NCBI GenBank assembly: GCA_014381825.1
Contig: JACNKX010000065.1
Coordinates: 93,363 to 157,362 of the forward strand
Reading direction: 5' to 3'
Length of the DNA: 64,000 nt
Source: Planctomycetota bacterium
GTDB lineage: Bacteria > Planctomycetota > Planctomycetia > Pirellulales > Pirellulaceae
The notes beneath the pieces are model-generated. The model was not told where the DNA came from and made no database searches. It saw nothing but the letters and a program-made list of their open reading frames with translations. The position numbers and the translations under genes are program-made. Shown piece after piece: positions 8,749 through 18,143 of the stretch (within the stretch, counting starts at the first letter, position 1; every line of letters begins with the position of its first letter).

Positions 8749-11700
8749 ATGCCACACAGCTACAAACGTTTGTTGACAGGTGCCAAAACTCGAAAGGCCA
8801 GGAGAAAACTGCGCGATTCACGCAGAATTCACCTGGAGAAGCTCGAGGACCGCAATCTTCTTGCAGGAGATTTGGAGTTGTCGCCGCACCTGATGGCGGA
8901 AGGTGAAGGGCCAACTTGTCCGGCGGGCCTTAGCTATCCGCTTCTGGCCGCATACACTGGAAATCTGCCAGAGAGTATCCCACGGGAATGCTTCCTGCAG
9001 GGCACGACAAATGGCGGTGCCGCGGGTTCATCCCAGCCGCAAGGCGAAATTCCCCCTGATCAACAGCCCATTATCGCGGTTGGTGAATCTGAGCCAAACG
9101 ATGGTTTGACAACGGCCGATCTCGTCCCTTTGGGCACAGGGATGGGAGAGAACGCTAACGTCGACGTGAGCGCAACGCTCAATACGGCTGCGGACGTTGA
9201 TGTTTTTCGGTTGGAATTAGATGGAGGTGACGTCTTCCACGTCAATTTGTTCGGCGCTGCACAAACTATTACGGTATTTGATGCCAATGGCACAGAGATG
9301 CTGACGTCGAACATCGATGTTAACTCAGTGGTGCCCACCATCGACACGGGTGAAATTCGAATTCCCAAGGGTGGAAACGCTTCGCTCGGTGTCGTCATTC
9401 CCACCACTGGGACGTACTTTCTTCAAGTCGCGAACGCCGACATCGCCATAACCGGTGGTGCCTACACGGCAGAATTGCGCGTACAGCGCCCGGCGCTCGA
9501 GAGCAATCCTGTCGGGACGCATCAACGACTCTTCATCGATTTCAACGGTGCAGTGATTGATACTGCAATCTTTGGCGGCACTGGCGTTGCAAGCCTATCG
9601 CCGATGTCTTCGTTTATGAACAGTTGGGGGCTCGCTTCGACCGATGAAGATGCGTTGATTGATGCAATCATCGCCGACCTTGAAGAAAACCTCGGAACGG
9701 AAATCCGACAGAACGGCCAGAATGGCGACTTCCTGACTTCGGATATTCCCGGCGAGTTCGACATTGAGATCCTGAACAGTCGCGACCATCTGGATCCGTT
9801 TGGCGAACCGAATGTGAGCCGCGTCATCATTGGCGGTACGATTGGAGAGTTTGGAATCCCAACGCTTGGTATCGCTCAATCAATCGATCCCGGAAACCTA
9901 GATACTACCGAGTCAGCCGTTACCCTCTTGGACATCATGAGCGGGCAGCTCGGTGGCGGCGGGCTGGACGATATTAATGCGATTCCATTGGCAACCGGCG
10001 CTTCGAAGATCGACCTGGTTGCGGCCGTGGTTGGCGGAGTCACAGCGCATGAAGCAGGGCATTTCTTTGGCCTTTGGCATGTCGATAACACAAATAATGT
10101 CGACAATCTGATCGACGTTGGTGGCAATGGTGTATTGGATGAGGCAGGGGTAGGTCCGGACGGGATCTTTGGATCACCCGATGACATCGATATGGGATTC
10201 TTGAATGCTGACAACTACAACCCAGGCGAGGTTTATACCGGCGTCGAAGACACGCTCAACACGCTATCTTGGGGCCTGTCGACTGGAAAACTCCCGTCCA
10301 GCATCTCTGGCGTCAAGTTTCACGATCTGAATAGCAACGGAACTCAGGATATATCGGAACCGGGTTTGGCCGGTTGGACGATCTTTGCCGATTTGGATGG
10401 TAACGGCTTGGTCGACCTGCGCGAGCCAAAGGTCACAACTGGTGACAATGGAGAATACGTTCTTTCCGTGCCACCGGGCCAGCACAGCATCCGTGAAGTC
10501 TTGCAACCCGGTTGGGAGCAAACCTTCCCATCCAGCGGATCGCACACGGTCATTGTCCGCTCCAACGAATCGGTGACCAACATTAACTTTGGTAACGTCT
10601 CGTTGTTCGGCGGAATTTCCGGAACGAAGTTTAACGACCTCGACGCTGATGGCGTCTTTGATCAGGACGAACCGGGAATCCCAGGTATCGTCCTCTATAT
10701 CGATCTCGATGGCGACAATCGCTTGGACTTGGGCGAGCCGATGGCACGCACTGGCGCTGATGGAACTTATTCGATCGCCGTTCCAGAACCTGGAACGTTC
10801 ACGATTCGCGAAGCGCTTCAGCCCGGTTGGGAACAAACGTTCCCAGACCCAATCTCTCGAGAAGGCGAGCATATCGTGACTGCAATTCCGGGAGAATCGT
10901 TCCCTGGGCTCAATTTCGGAAACACATCGCAGCTTGATTACGGCGATGCCCCGACGGCGGAGCAATCTGGATTCGCAAGCAGCTATCCGACGACGATCGC
11001 CGACGGTGGCGCTGTGCATGCGATTCTCGCGGGCTTCCATCTTGGTGCCACGATCGATGGCGATCCAGACGGCACACCAAATGAGACGGCGACGGGCGAC
11101 GATGCAAATACAACGGTTAACGACGAAGACGGTGTTGTCTTTAGCCCTGCAACGATATTTCCGGGTTCTGCAACGGGTGAGATGACTGTTACGGTGGCCA
11201 CGAACGGCTATTCACCGGGACGTATTAACGCCTGGGCAGACTTCAATCGCGATGGTGATTGGGATGATGCTGGCGAGCACATCGTGATAGATCATCGAGC
11301 CGGCGACGGCGACCACGTTCTGACTTTCCCCGTGCCAGCCGATGCATCCTCTGGCGAGACGTACGTTCGCGTCCGCTACGGATACAATCGCGGTATGGGG
11401 CCAGGTGGCCCGGACATCGCGGGTGAAATAGAAGATCATCAGATCCGAATTCTGAGTGAAAATCCTGTCGCCGTCGATGACGAGGTCGAGGTCTTACAGG
11501 ATTCGGGCACGACAACGATCGACGTGCTGCTAAATGACCTGCAGAGTCTTTCGCCTCCGCTGACCGTGATCGCCGCGGGCACGACGACCGTCGGAGTCAC
11601 AGCGGCTGGCGGCCAGGTCGCGGTTTCTGCCAACGGTGCTGGCGTCGTGTACACTCCGCCTTCGAATTTCTCCGGCAAAGATTCGTTCAGCTATACGATT

Positions 11701-14040
11701 CGCGACGGTGTGGGCAACACGGATTCCGCCGATGTTAGTGTGACCGTGCTGCCGTCTCTCGTAATTCCAATCGCTGTTGACGACTCGTTCACCGTTCAAG
11801 CCGGTTCAACCGGTAACCAGATGCCTGTTCTAGCCAACGACTTGCCAAGTCAGAATCCACCCATCGGAATCGTTAGCGTCGATAATCCAGTAGGTGGTAC
11901 CGTGGTCATCGACAATCGGGGCACAGCAACGACTGCCGACGACACTTTGGTCTACACACCAGCAGCAAGCTTTCAGGAAGGTACCGATCAATTCACTTAC
12001 ACGGTTCAAGACCAGAACGGGGAAATCGCGACCGCGACCGTCACCGTGCATGTCAACGATACAGCCGACGATCGTGTACGGATTCGGTTGCAAGCGACTG
12101 ACTTAAACGGCAATCCGATTCAAGCCATTGGAGTCGGCGAAGAGTTTAATCTCCAAGTACGCGTCGCGGACGACCTGCGGTCAGACGACGAGGATGGCGA
12201 TCCCTCGCTCGACCGCTTTGGCGTATTCGGTGCTTATCTCGACGTACTCTACAACCGTGGCCTCGTTTCTCTGTCGTCTCGCCAACCCTTCTTCAGTTCG
12301 GAGTTCCAAAATTCCACATCGATTTCAACAAGCACGCCTGGATTGATCGATGAAGCAGGCGCTTTTCAATCTGACCAGACCAATCCATTGGGCCGCACTT
12401 GTCAGATCGAAATCCCCAACGCGGCATGTGCGCCGGAAGATAATGAGTTCGTCGTACTCACGATTCCAATGCGAGCCACAGCTCAGGGTGTTGCTGACTT
12501 CATCGGAGATCCAGCAGATCGCCGCACAAACGGTCCGCTGACGCCTCCCGATCACGATGTCCTGTTGTTCAATCCGGCTCAACCTGTGTTACTCGAACAG
12601 ATTCGTTACGAGAACGATTCGCTGACGATTCTCGGTACGGGCGGCCTGCCGATAGCGGTCGACAATACGTACCACTTGAATGCCAACAGCACCGGCAACG
12701 TGTTAGATGTATTAACGAACGATATCGAAGTTTCGAATCCGCCACTAACGATCACCGGAACAGGTTTAGTTCCTGGAGCACCGGCAATTCAAGGCAACAT
12801 CTCGATCGCTGCCGATGGTTCGGCCATCTTGTACACACCTCGTACTGGTTTCGTCGGAACGGAGCAATTCACGTACACGGTGACGAACGATGTTGGCCTC
12901 TCGGAAGACGCAACTGTAACGGTCCAGGTCGGCAACTCGCCGAACGACATCAATCTCCGTTTGGAAACGACGGACTTAAACGGCAACCCAATCAGCACGA
13001 TTACTGCCGGGTCGGAGTTTAAGGTTCGAGCCTACGTCCAAGACATTCGCAATCCCGCACCAGACCCAGCCCGGGCTGGCGTGTTCGCGATCTACTTCGA
13101 CTTGCTATACGATTCGGGGTTGATTTCGACGAAGAACGATCCCGCCAATCGATTTGGATTCGACATTGACTTTAGTTCTCCTTACAACACCAACGGTTTG
13201 TCGGCGAACAACAGCTTCGTCAACATTGTCGATGAAGTTGGTGCGTTCCAAAATGGAAACGTAGCACTGGGCGATTCCGAGTACCTGTTGACTGAAATGA
13301 CGTTCCGGGCGAACACACCAGGTGTAGCTGACTTTGTCGCCGACCCGCCGGACCTTACTCCGTTCCATGATATTTTGCTGTTCGAGCCACCATCTCCTAT
13401 CTCGATAGATCGCATTAATCTCGGCGTGGCATCGATTACGGTGCTTGGCGTTGGTGGCGAAGGTGAGTTCACGAATCCCTCGAATCATCTAGACGTGAGT
13501 GGCGACGGTTTTGTCGCGCCGAACGATGTCTTGCTGGTCTTCAATGATCTTGACGAGAACGGATCGCGAAGTCTCAGCAGTCAAGTTGTCGCGTTGGGAG
13601 AAGGTGAAGGCGGTACTCGCATCAAGGTGCCTACCGGCTTTGTTGATACAAACGGCGATGGCAACGTCAGCCCGATCGACGCGTTGGCGATCATCAACTA
13701 CTTGAATCTTGCCAACCTGAGCGAAGGCGAAGGAAGCTCCTTCGTGCTGTCTGCGAACGCCGCCAGCGACACGGCAACGATCTCCTCGACGCTTGCGATC
13801 GCCCCTGTTCTGGTGACCGACACTGGCCGCGGGCAATCAACTGATTCTGGTCAGACTGCTACGAGCGAGACGACGGATTCGACTTCCGATACAAGCGTTA
13901 TCGATACGCTGTTCTATCACCATAGCCAAACGGATAGTTCAGCTTCGTCGCGAGGTGCCAACGTCGTCGATGCGGCATCCGATCTCGTCAGCGACGATCT
14001 GCTAGAGCTTTTGGCCGATCGTGATTCGGACGCGATCTAA
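8749..14040 (+). CDS. Large secreted modular protein with metzincin-type protease motif, SdrD-B-like, GEVED, cadherin-like, cohesin-like and dockerin-like domains
   Basis: A 1763-residue exoprotein. After a basic N-terminus comes LEKLEDRNLLAG (29-40), like the planctomycete LEPR-x-LL export-associated motif. Approximate domain order: PPC-type beta domain (112-248); metallopeptidase-like region (255-515) with the zinc motif HEAGHFFGLWH at 434-444; two SdrD-B-like repeats (518-727), each with GWEQTFP; a GEVED-type domain (731-902, starts DYGDAPTAE); cadherin-like repeats with VLLNDL and VLANDL (905-1105) and VLTNDI (1300-1400); two cohesin-like domains; and a dockerin-like pair of Ca-binding loops (about 1578-1662, DVSGDGFVAPNDVL and DTNGDGNVSPIDAL). 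A Ser/Thr-rich tail follows. The zinc motif is visible; the substrate is unknown. The modules suggest a calcium-dependent surface or released protease. Confidence 0.85.
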   Translation: MPHSYKRLLTGAKTRKARRKLRDSRRIHLEKLEDRNLLAGDLELSPHLMAEGEGPTCPAGLSYPLLAAYTGNLPESIPRECFLQGTTNGGAAGSSQPQGEIPPDQQPIIAVGESEPNDGLTTADLVPLGTGMGENANVDVSATLNTAADVDVFRLELDGGDVFHVNLFGAAQTITVFDANGTEMLTSNIDVNSVVPTIDTGEIRIPKGGNASLGVVIPTTGTYFLQVANADIAITGGAYTAELRVQRPALESNPVGTHQRLFIDFNGAVIDTAIFGGTGVASLSPMSSFMNSWGLASTDEDALIDAIIADLEENLGTEIRQNGQNGDFLTSDIPGEFDIEILNSRDHLDPFGEPNVSRVIIGGTIGEFGIPTLGIAQSIDPGNLDTTESAVTLLDIMSGQLGGGGLDDINAIPLATGASKIDLVAAVVGGVTAHEAGHFFGLWHVDNTNNVDNLIDVGGNGVLDEAGVGPDGIFGSPDDIDMGFLNADNYNPGEVYTGVEDTLNTLSWGLSTGKLPSSISGVKFHDLNSNGTQDISEPGLAGWTIFADLDGNGLVDLREPKVTTGDNGEYVLSVPPGQHSIREVLQPGWEQTFPSSGSHTVIVRSNESVTNINFGNVSLFGGISGTKFNDLDADGVFDQDEPGIPGIVLYIDLDGDNRLDLGEPMARTGADGTYSIAVPEPGTFTIREALQPGWEQTFPDPISREGEHIVTAIPGESFPGLNFGNTSQLDYGDAPTAEQSGFASSYPTTIADGGAVHAILAGFHLGATIDGDPDGTPNETATGDDANTTVNDEDGVVFSPATIFPGSATGEMTVTVATNGYSPGRINAWADFNRDGDWDDAGEHIVIDHRAGDGDHVLTFPVPADASSGETYVRVRYGYNRGMGPGGPDIAGEIEDHQIRILSENPVAVDDEVEVLQDSGTTTIDVLLNDLQSLSPPLTVIAAGTTTVGVTAAGGQVAVSANGAGVVYTPPSNFSGKDSFSYTIRDGVGNTDSADVSVTVLPSLVIPIAVDDSFTVQAGSTGNQMPVLANDLPSQNPPIGIVSVDNPVGGTVVIDNRGTATTADDTLVYTPAASFQEGTDQFTYTVQDQNGEIATATVTVHVNDTADDRVRIRLQATDLNGNPIQAIGVGEEFNLQVRVADDLRSDDEDGDPSLDRFGVFGAYLDVLYNRGLVSLSSRQPFFSSEFQNSTSISTSTPGLIDEAGAFQSDQTNPLGRTCQIEIPNAACAPEDNEFVVLTIPMRATAQGVADFIGDPADRRTNGPLTPPDHDVLLFNPAQPVLLEQIRYENDSLTILGTGGLPIAVDNTYHLNANSTGNVLDVLTNDIEVSNPPLTITGTGLVPGAPAIQGNISIAADGSAILYTPRTGFVGTEQFTYTVTNDVGLSEDATVTVQVGNSPNDINLRLETTDLNGNPISTITAGSEFKVRAYVQDIRNPAPDPARAGVFAIYFDLLYDSGLISTKNDPANRFGFDIDFSSPYNTNGLSANNSFVNIVDEVGAFQNGNVALGDSEYLLTEMTFRANTPGVADFVADPPDLTPFHDILLFEPPSPISIDRINLGVASITVLGVGGEGEFTNPSNHLDVSGDGFVAPNDVLLVFNDLDENGSRSLSSQVVALGEGEGGTRIKVPTGFVDTNGDGNVSPIDALAIINYLNLANLSEGEGSSFVLSANAASDTATISSTLAIAPVLVTDTGRGQSTDSGQTATSETTDSTSDTSVIDTLFYHHSQTDSSASSRGANVVDAASDLVSDDLLELLADRDSDAI

Positions 14041-14068
14041 CAGCCACTCGTTTTTTAAGAGTTCAACT

Positions 14069-14102
14069 CGAAGCCCGATCTTTTCATCAACGTCGGGCTT
14101 CG
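14069..14102. terminator. Hairpin between convergent genes
   Basis: CGAAGCCCGA and TCGGGCTTCG form a perfect 10-bp stem with a 14-nt loop, 29 nt after the exoprotein stop codon and about 20 nt after the stop of the leftward zinc-ribbon gene. It could terminate both. Neither side has a long T run. Confidence 0.6.
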
Positions 14103-14122
14103 ACGCTTCTTGGCTGGCAACG

Positions 14123-14410
14123 CTACATCCCAAAGATGCTCAGCAACGTGAGCGAGATGCAGACAAGGACGATGATCACAATCGTCAAGAGCCGGCGAAG
14201 TTGTGCGCCCTGTGACTGCGGTCGAGTAATTGCAAATTCGCGTTCGAGATACTCGTCGTAATCAAATTCCTCGTCGGTCGAGAAGCCTTCTTCTCCCTCT
14301 TCGTCCCACCCTGAATCATCGCTGGCTCCACATTCCCGACAGAAGTTCGCCCCGGCAACCACTTCCGCGCCGCAGCAAGGACAGTCAAAGCTATTAGAAG
14401 GAAGTGGCAT
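14123..14410 (-). CDS. Small zinc-ribbon protein with C-terminal membrane helix
   Basis: A 95-residue protein of unknown function. The N-terminus has a zinc ribbon made of CPCCGAE (residues 11-17) and FCRECGA (about 25-31). The middle is very acidic (WDEEGEEGFSTDEEFDYDEYLERE), and the last 25 residues form one hydrophobic helix (LLTIVIIVLVCISLTLLSIFG). It would sit in the cytoplasmic membrane with the zinc finger facing the cytoplasm. Similar small ribbon-plus-TM proteins are common in planctomycetes without known roles. It is alone on its strand, and a long inverted repeat lies 30 bp before its start codon. Confidence 0.72.
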   Translation of the reverse strand: MPLPSNSFDCPCCGAEVVAGANFCRECGASDDSGWDEEGEEGFSTDEEFDYDEYLEREFAITRPQSQGAQLRRLLTIVIIVLVCISLTLLSIFGM

Positions 14411-14742
14411 GGGGCGAGTGCGAGGGAAGAATTCACCGGTAGCTGGATTCGCTAGAATTCAGACGCCTGCTGATTCGGCTGAATTTAAGCGAATCCAGCT
14501 AAGGCTGTTTGATACACGATCGCGTTAACGTTGTCGAATCATACTAACTTCGTCTTCTCCCTGAACACTCGTGAGCGTTTTTTGGTTTTGCGCCGCTGAG
14601 GCCTTCACCCCTTGATGCGCCGCGCGGCCAACGGGATACTACGCTCCGTCGATCCAAGAAAGTCGCGAATCGCCTTATTCGGCGCTTCGTAGCCGGCCCG
14701 AGACGCCGGCGAAGCCTCGCAACACCCAGAAAGGGAAGTTCA
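14411..14742. other. Divergent intergenic region with a long inverted repeat
   Basis: 332 bp between the divergently transcribed zinc-ribbon and tpx genes. Apart from the hairpin at 14440-14501 and a ribosome site before tpx (AAAGGGAAG ending about 6 nt from the ATG), no gene or clear promoter pair is seen. A T-rich run lies near 14576-14590. Confidence 0.6.
14440..14501. repeat. Perfect 14-bp inverted repeat with nested second stem
   Basis: TAGCTGGATTCGCT (14440-14453) is the exact reverse complement of AGCGAATCCAGCTA (14488-14501). Inside it AATTCAG and CTGAATT form a second 7-bp stem after a 2 by 2 internal loop. It lies in a divergent promoter region, where a terminator is not expected, and has no T run on either side. 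It may be an RNA structure, an operator or a REP-like palindrome. Confidence 0.75.
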
Positions 14743-15261
14743 ATGTCACGCCCCGAAGCAGTAACGTTCAAAGGAAACCCACTAACCCTGGCTGGCGAAG
14801 CCGTTCAAGCCGGTCAGGCCGCTCCTGATTTTACCGTCCATTACTTCGAAGACGGCTTACACACCATCACGAAGGCAGACCTACAGGGTAAGCCATCCAT
14901 CATCAGCGTTGTGCCTTCGCTCGACACGGGTGTGTGTCAGATTCAAACGAAGCGATTTAATGAAGAGCTAGGCGCGCTGGGCGACCAGATCAACGCTGTC
15001 ACCGTCAGCCTCGATTTACCCTTCGCCATGAACCGCTTCTGCGGTGCCGAAGACATTAAGGCCATGCGGGTCGGCAGCGACTATCACGACCGCAACTTCG
15101 GCAATAGCTGGGGAATGTTGATCGAAGAGTTGCAGCTTCTCGCTCGCGGTGTTTTCGTTTTGGACGCCGGCGGAAACGTGGTCCATGCCGAGACGGTCCC
15201 TGAAGTTACGAACGAACCGAACTACGACGCCGCGGTCTCGGCAATCAAAGGATTGCTCTAA
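14743..15261 (+). CDS. tpx: Thiol peroxidase (Tpx, peroxiredoxin family)
   Basis: Reduces hydrogen peroxide and organic peroxides using thioredoxin. It has 172 residues, close to E. coli Tpx. The peroxidatic Cys is C65 in VPSLDTGVCQIQTKRFN and the resolving Cys is C100 in NRFCGAEDIK. The region GSDYHDRNFGNSWG and the GVFVLDAGGNVVHAE strand are also typical of Tpx. A ribosome site (AAAGGGAAG) lies about 6 nt upstream. It is followed by a strong intrinsic terminator, so it is a single-gene unit. The thioredoxin gene at 4544-4873 could encode its reductant. Confidence 0.95.
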   Translation: MSRPEAVTFKGNPLTLAGEAVQAGQAAPDFTVHYFEDGLHTITKADLQGKPSIISVVPSLDTGVCQIQTKRFNEELGALGDQINAVTVSLDLPFAMNRFCGAEDIKAMRVGSDYHDRNFGNSWGMLIEELQLLARGVFVLDAGGNVVHAETVPEVTNEPNYDAAVSAIKGLL

Positions 15262-15292
15262 CGCTAAGACCTTCACCGGAAAGTTATCGACC

Positions 15293-15329
15293 AACAGGTG
15301 GACGAATTCGCGTCCGCCTGTTTTTATTT
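15293..15329 (+). terminator. Rho-independent terminator of tpx
   Basis: AACAGGTGGACG (15293-15304) pairs with CGTCCGCCTGTT (15311-15322) over 12 positions, with one G-U, around a 6-nt loop. It runs straight into TTTTTATTT. It starts 32 nt after the tpx stop codon and is the clearest terminator in the window. Confidence 0.9.
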
Positions 15330-15451
15330 CTTGTCCTATGGCGCTGAACGCGAATGCCGCCCAATCGCATATGACTTGCCACTTAACGACGAATGGCATA
15401 AAACTGCGCCTGTCGCGTGCCTGGGATCAGGTCACTCATCGAGGTACTCCA

Positions 15452-17584
15452 ATGAACTTGCCGAGAAGATACCGTTGGCGCCTCATTGCATTGCTCGTGG
15501 TGCTTTGTGGCGGGTGGTTGCCGGTCGCTGCGACGGCAAATGCGGACGAGCCCGAGTCACTAAGCCTCGTACCAGCCAACGCAGCATTTTACTCAGCTGC
15601 CACTCATCTGCGCGAGCAATACGATGCCTTCATCAGCAGCAGAGCTGCCGCCAAACTGCGCGAGATGCCGATCGTCCAGATGGGGCTTGGTTTAGCGCAA
15701 GCCAAGTGGAACGACCGTGATGGTGATTTCGCGTCCTTGAAATCGCTGCTCGAACAACCAGAGAATAAGCGGCTAGTCGAATTAGCAGTCGATGCTGTCT
15801 CAAACGAAGTTTTCATCTATGGCGATGAAGGATTCGCGGATCTCTTGGGCTTAATGAAAGAGATCAGTCAAGCCAACCGAGCGGCAATGCGTGAGTTTGG
15901 CGAGGCAGCGGACGGTGCCCCAGCCGATCAGATCGCGGCGAAGATGTCGCAGATTTTCGCTGAGCACCTCGACAAAGCTAGAGTGCCGGACACCGTAATC
16001 GGCTTTCGGCTGTCGGACACGGAACTAGCGCTTTCGCAACTCAATCGGCTTGAGCAAGTGCTAGGAGAGCTTCTCGCCGATCAACCTGAATTGAAGCAAC
16101 GACTCTCGCGAAAGCAAATCGCTGGAGGCGAGTTCTTAACGATGCAACTTGACGGTTCACTGATCCCTTGGGATGAGTTCACTCAGGGAGCCGAGATCGA
16201 CCTATCTGAAATTCGCGCCAAGTTCAACAAAATGAAAGCGTCGGTTGCCGTTGGTGTGAAAGGCCAATACCTCCTCGTCTCGCTCGGCGACAACAACGAT
16301 CATCTCGCCCTGCTCGGACAAGGTGAAGTCCTCGCGAATCGTAAGGAACTGGCACCACTAAAGCAGCGCGCCCAGCGACAGATCTGCGCGGTCAGCTACG
16401 CGAGCGGTGAGTTTATGAAGCATGCAAGTTCGTCGGAACAGCGGCTTGATCAACTCGTGACGATGGCCGAGAGCTTCTTACCGATATCAGGCATCGAAGC
16501 CTCGCTTCAAAATCAGATCCTTGGTGATGTTCGCGGACTGGTTGCCGATATCAAGACTATGATTCCAGAACCAGGAGCTGTTAGCTCATTCGTATTCAAG
16601 TCCGATCGCGGCTACGAAGGATTTGCGCACAATTGGGGCGAGAACAAAGTGCTCGACGCTTCGAAGCCTCTGACAGTTCTTGAACACGTAGGTGGCGACC
16701 CGATCTTGGCCGTCGCAGGACGTGGAAACTACTCGCCTGATCGGTATGATGCGATTGCCAAATGGATCGGACGAGCGATCTATTACGGCGAGACGTTCGG
16801 CATCGCGTATCTTGGGGCCAAGGAGCGAGAGTTCTACGGAGAAGTTCGAGACGACTTAGCAGTCTTGGTGAAGAAGCTCGATCAAGTCACTCGAGAAAAG
16901 GTCGTGCCCGCCTTCCGAGATGGCCAAGTGGCCGTCGTCCTCGACGCGAAGATCACGAGCAAGCAATGGCACGAGATACTCGCTCCAACGGACGAGCCGC
17001 TGCCGATGCTCGAGTTGGGGTTGGTCTGCGGTGTTAGCGATGCGCAGCTCGTGAAGGAAGCCGCAACCGATTACTTTCAGATCGCACAGGAAGTGATCAA
17101 TACGCTTCACAAAGCGGAGCCCGCAACGATTCCTGACTTTCAGCTGCCACCACCGGGTGTGCGAGAATTTCCGGACGGCACGGTTTATTACTACCGACTA
17201 CCTCGCGAAGCTGGACTCGACAAACAAATCGCGCCGAACGCCGGCTTGTCGCAAGATACGTTAGTTCTGTCACTCACGCCGAAGACGACCGTCCGCTTGC
17301 TAGCCAAGACGCCGCTCAGCAAGGCCGATTTGATTGGCAAACATCAAGGAGCGGCTGGAGCAGCATTCCGATTCAGCTTCGCGCGGCTGATCGGCGCGGT
17401 TGCACCATGGGTGGATTATGGCGTCGAGCTATCTGGCGAAGAAGTTGATGAAGAGATGTTGGTCCAAGTTCATACTGGACTTGAAGTTGCCAGTTGCCTG
17501 CGCGATATATCAGCCGTCACGTTTCAAGAGGACGGTGCTTGGGTTACGCACTTCGAATTGCATTTCGAAGACCTGGCCGATTAA
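15452..17584 (+). CDS. Large exported protein of unknown function
   Basis: 710 residues with a clear signal peptide: basic start MNLPRRYRWR, hydrophobic LIALLVVLCGGWLPVAATA, then ADEPESLSLVPANAAFYSA. This start was chosen over upstream ones, which would run back through the terminator and into tpx. A GAGG site lies about 8 nt upstream. The mature part is mostly helical and acidic, with no membrane helix and no enzyme motif I recognise. Planctomycetes have many exported proteins beginning with a 'VPANAAF/VPADA' segment, but I cannot assign a function. The His-rich lipoprotein follows after 31 bp and is probably cotranscribed. Confidence 0.75.
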   Translation: MNLPRRYRWRLIALLVVLCGGWLPVAATANADEPESLSLVPANAAFYSAATHLREQYDAFISSRAAAKLREMPIVQMGLGLAQAKWNDRDGDFASLKSLLEQPENKRLVELAVDAVSNEVFIYGDEGFADLLGLMKEISQANRAAMREFGEAADGAPADQIAAKMSQIFAEHLDKARVPDTVIGFRLSDTELALSQLNRLEQVLGELLADQPELKQRLSRKQIAGGEFLTMQLDGSLIPWDEFTQGAEIDLSEIRAKFNKMKASVAVGVKGQYLLVSLGDNNDHLALLGQGEVLANRKELAPLKQRAQRQICAVSYASGEFMKHASSSEQRLDQLVTMAESFLPISGIEASLQNQILGDVRGLVADIKTMIPEPGAVSSFVFKSDRGYEGFAHNWGENKVLDASKPLTVLEHVGGDPILAVAGRGNYSPDRYDAIAKWIGRAIYYGETFGIAYLGAKEREFYGEVRDDLAVLVKKLDQVTREKVVPAFRDGQVAVVLDAKITSKQWHEILAPTDEPLPMLELGLVCGVSDAQLVKEAATDYFQIAQEVINTLHKAEPATIPDFQLPPPGVREFPDGTVYYYRLPREAGLDKQIAPNAGLSQDTLVLSLTPKTTVRLLAKTPLSKADLIGKHQGAAGAAFRFSFARLIGAVAPWVDYGVELSGEEVDEEMLVQVHTGLEVASCLRDISAVTFQEDGAWVTHFELHFEDLAD

Positions 17585-17615
17585 TTACTGTCCACTGAGT
17601 TTTGGAGAGCTATCG

Positions 17616-18134
17616 ATGCGGAAAATGTGTCGCAATTTAGTCGCCGTTGGCACGGTCGCGCTAGTCACCGCTTGCAACTCGCAGCCACCACCAACGCTGC
17701 CGCCGGTAGTGATCCAAAACAGCGGCGACGACCATGCGCACAGCCATGACCATCCCGAGACCGGTCCAAACGGTGGCCATCTCGTTGAACTTGGTGAAGA
17801 AGAATATCACATCGAGTGGACCCACGACGACGAGCGTGGTCTGGTAACGCTTTACGTGATCGATGGAGCAGCAAAGGAACTCGTGGCAATCACATCAGAA
17901 ACGATCACGATTACGGCCAAAGTAGCAGAGTCGACCGAGTACGAACTTGCGGCCGTCGCACCGAGCGGAGATCCACCGGCGTCGGCGAACTTCGAGCTGA
18001 AAAGCCCTGAGCTCATCCAATGTCTTAAGCTCGCTGGGCAGGGGGCCGATGTGTCGGTCGCCGTCACGATCAACGGCAAACCGTATCATGGCGAGTTCAA
18101 GCATGATGACCACGGGCACGGCCACAAGCACTAA
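17616..18134 (+). CDS. His-rich lipoprotein, possible metal-binding protein
   Basis: 172 residues. The N-terminus MRKMCRNLVAVGTVALVTAC is a lipoprotein signal with lipid attachment at C20, followed by a Pro-rich linker. Two His clusters lie near the ends of the mature protein: HAHSHDHPE after the linker and a C-terminal HDDHGHGHKH. The core is a beta-rich domain (HLVELGEEEYHIEWTHDDE). His-rich tails of this sort usually bind zinc, copper or nickel; here that is inference. GGAGAG lies 6 nt before the ATG. It is second gene after the 710-residue exported protein, and its stop is 9 bp from the end of the convergent cytochrome gene. Confidence 0.75.
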   Translation: MRKMCRNLVAVGTVALVTACNSQPPPTLPPVVIQNSGDDHAHSHDHPETGPNGGHLVELGEEEYHIEWTHDDERGLVTLYVIDGAAKELVAITSETITITAKVAESTEYELAAVAPSGDPPASANFELKSPELIQCLKLAGQGADVSVAVTINGKPYHGEFKHDDHGHGHKH

Positions 18135-18143
18135 GTTCGACGT

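Noticed and set aside
15149..15451. Longer start for the 710-residue exported protein
   Set aside because: It would begin inside tpx and read through a strong terminator. The signal peptide starts at 15452.
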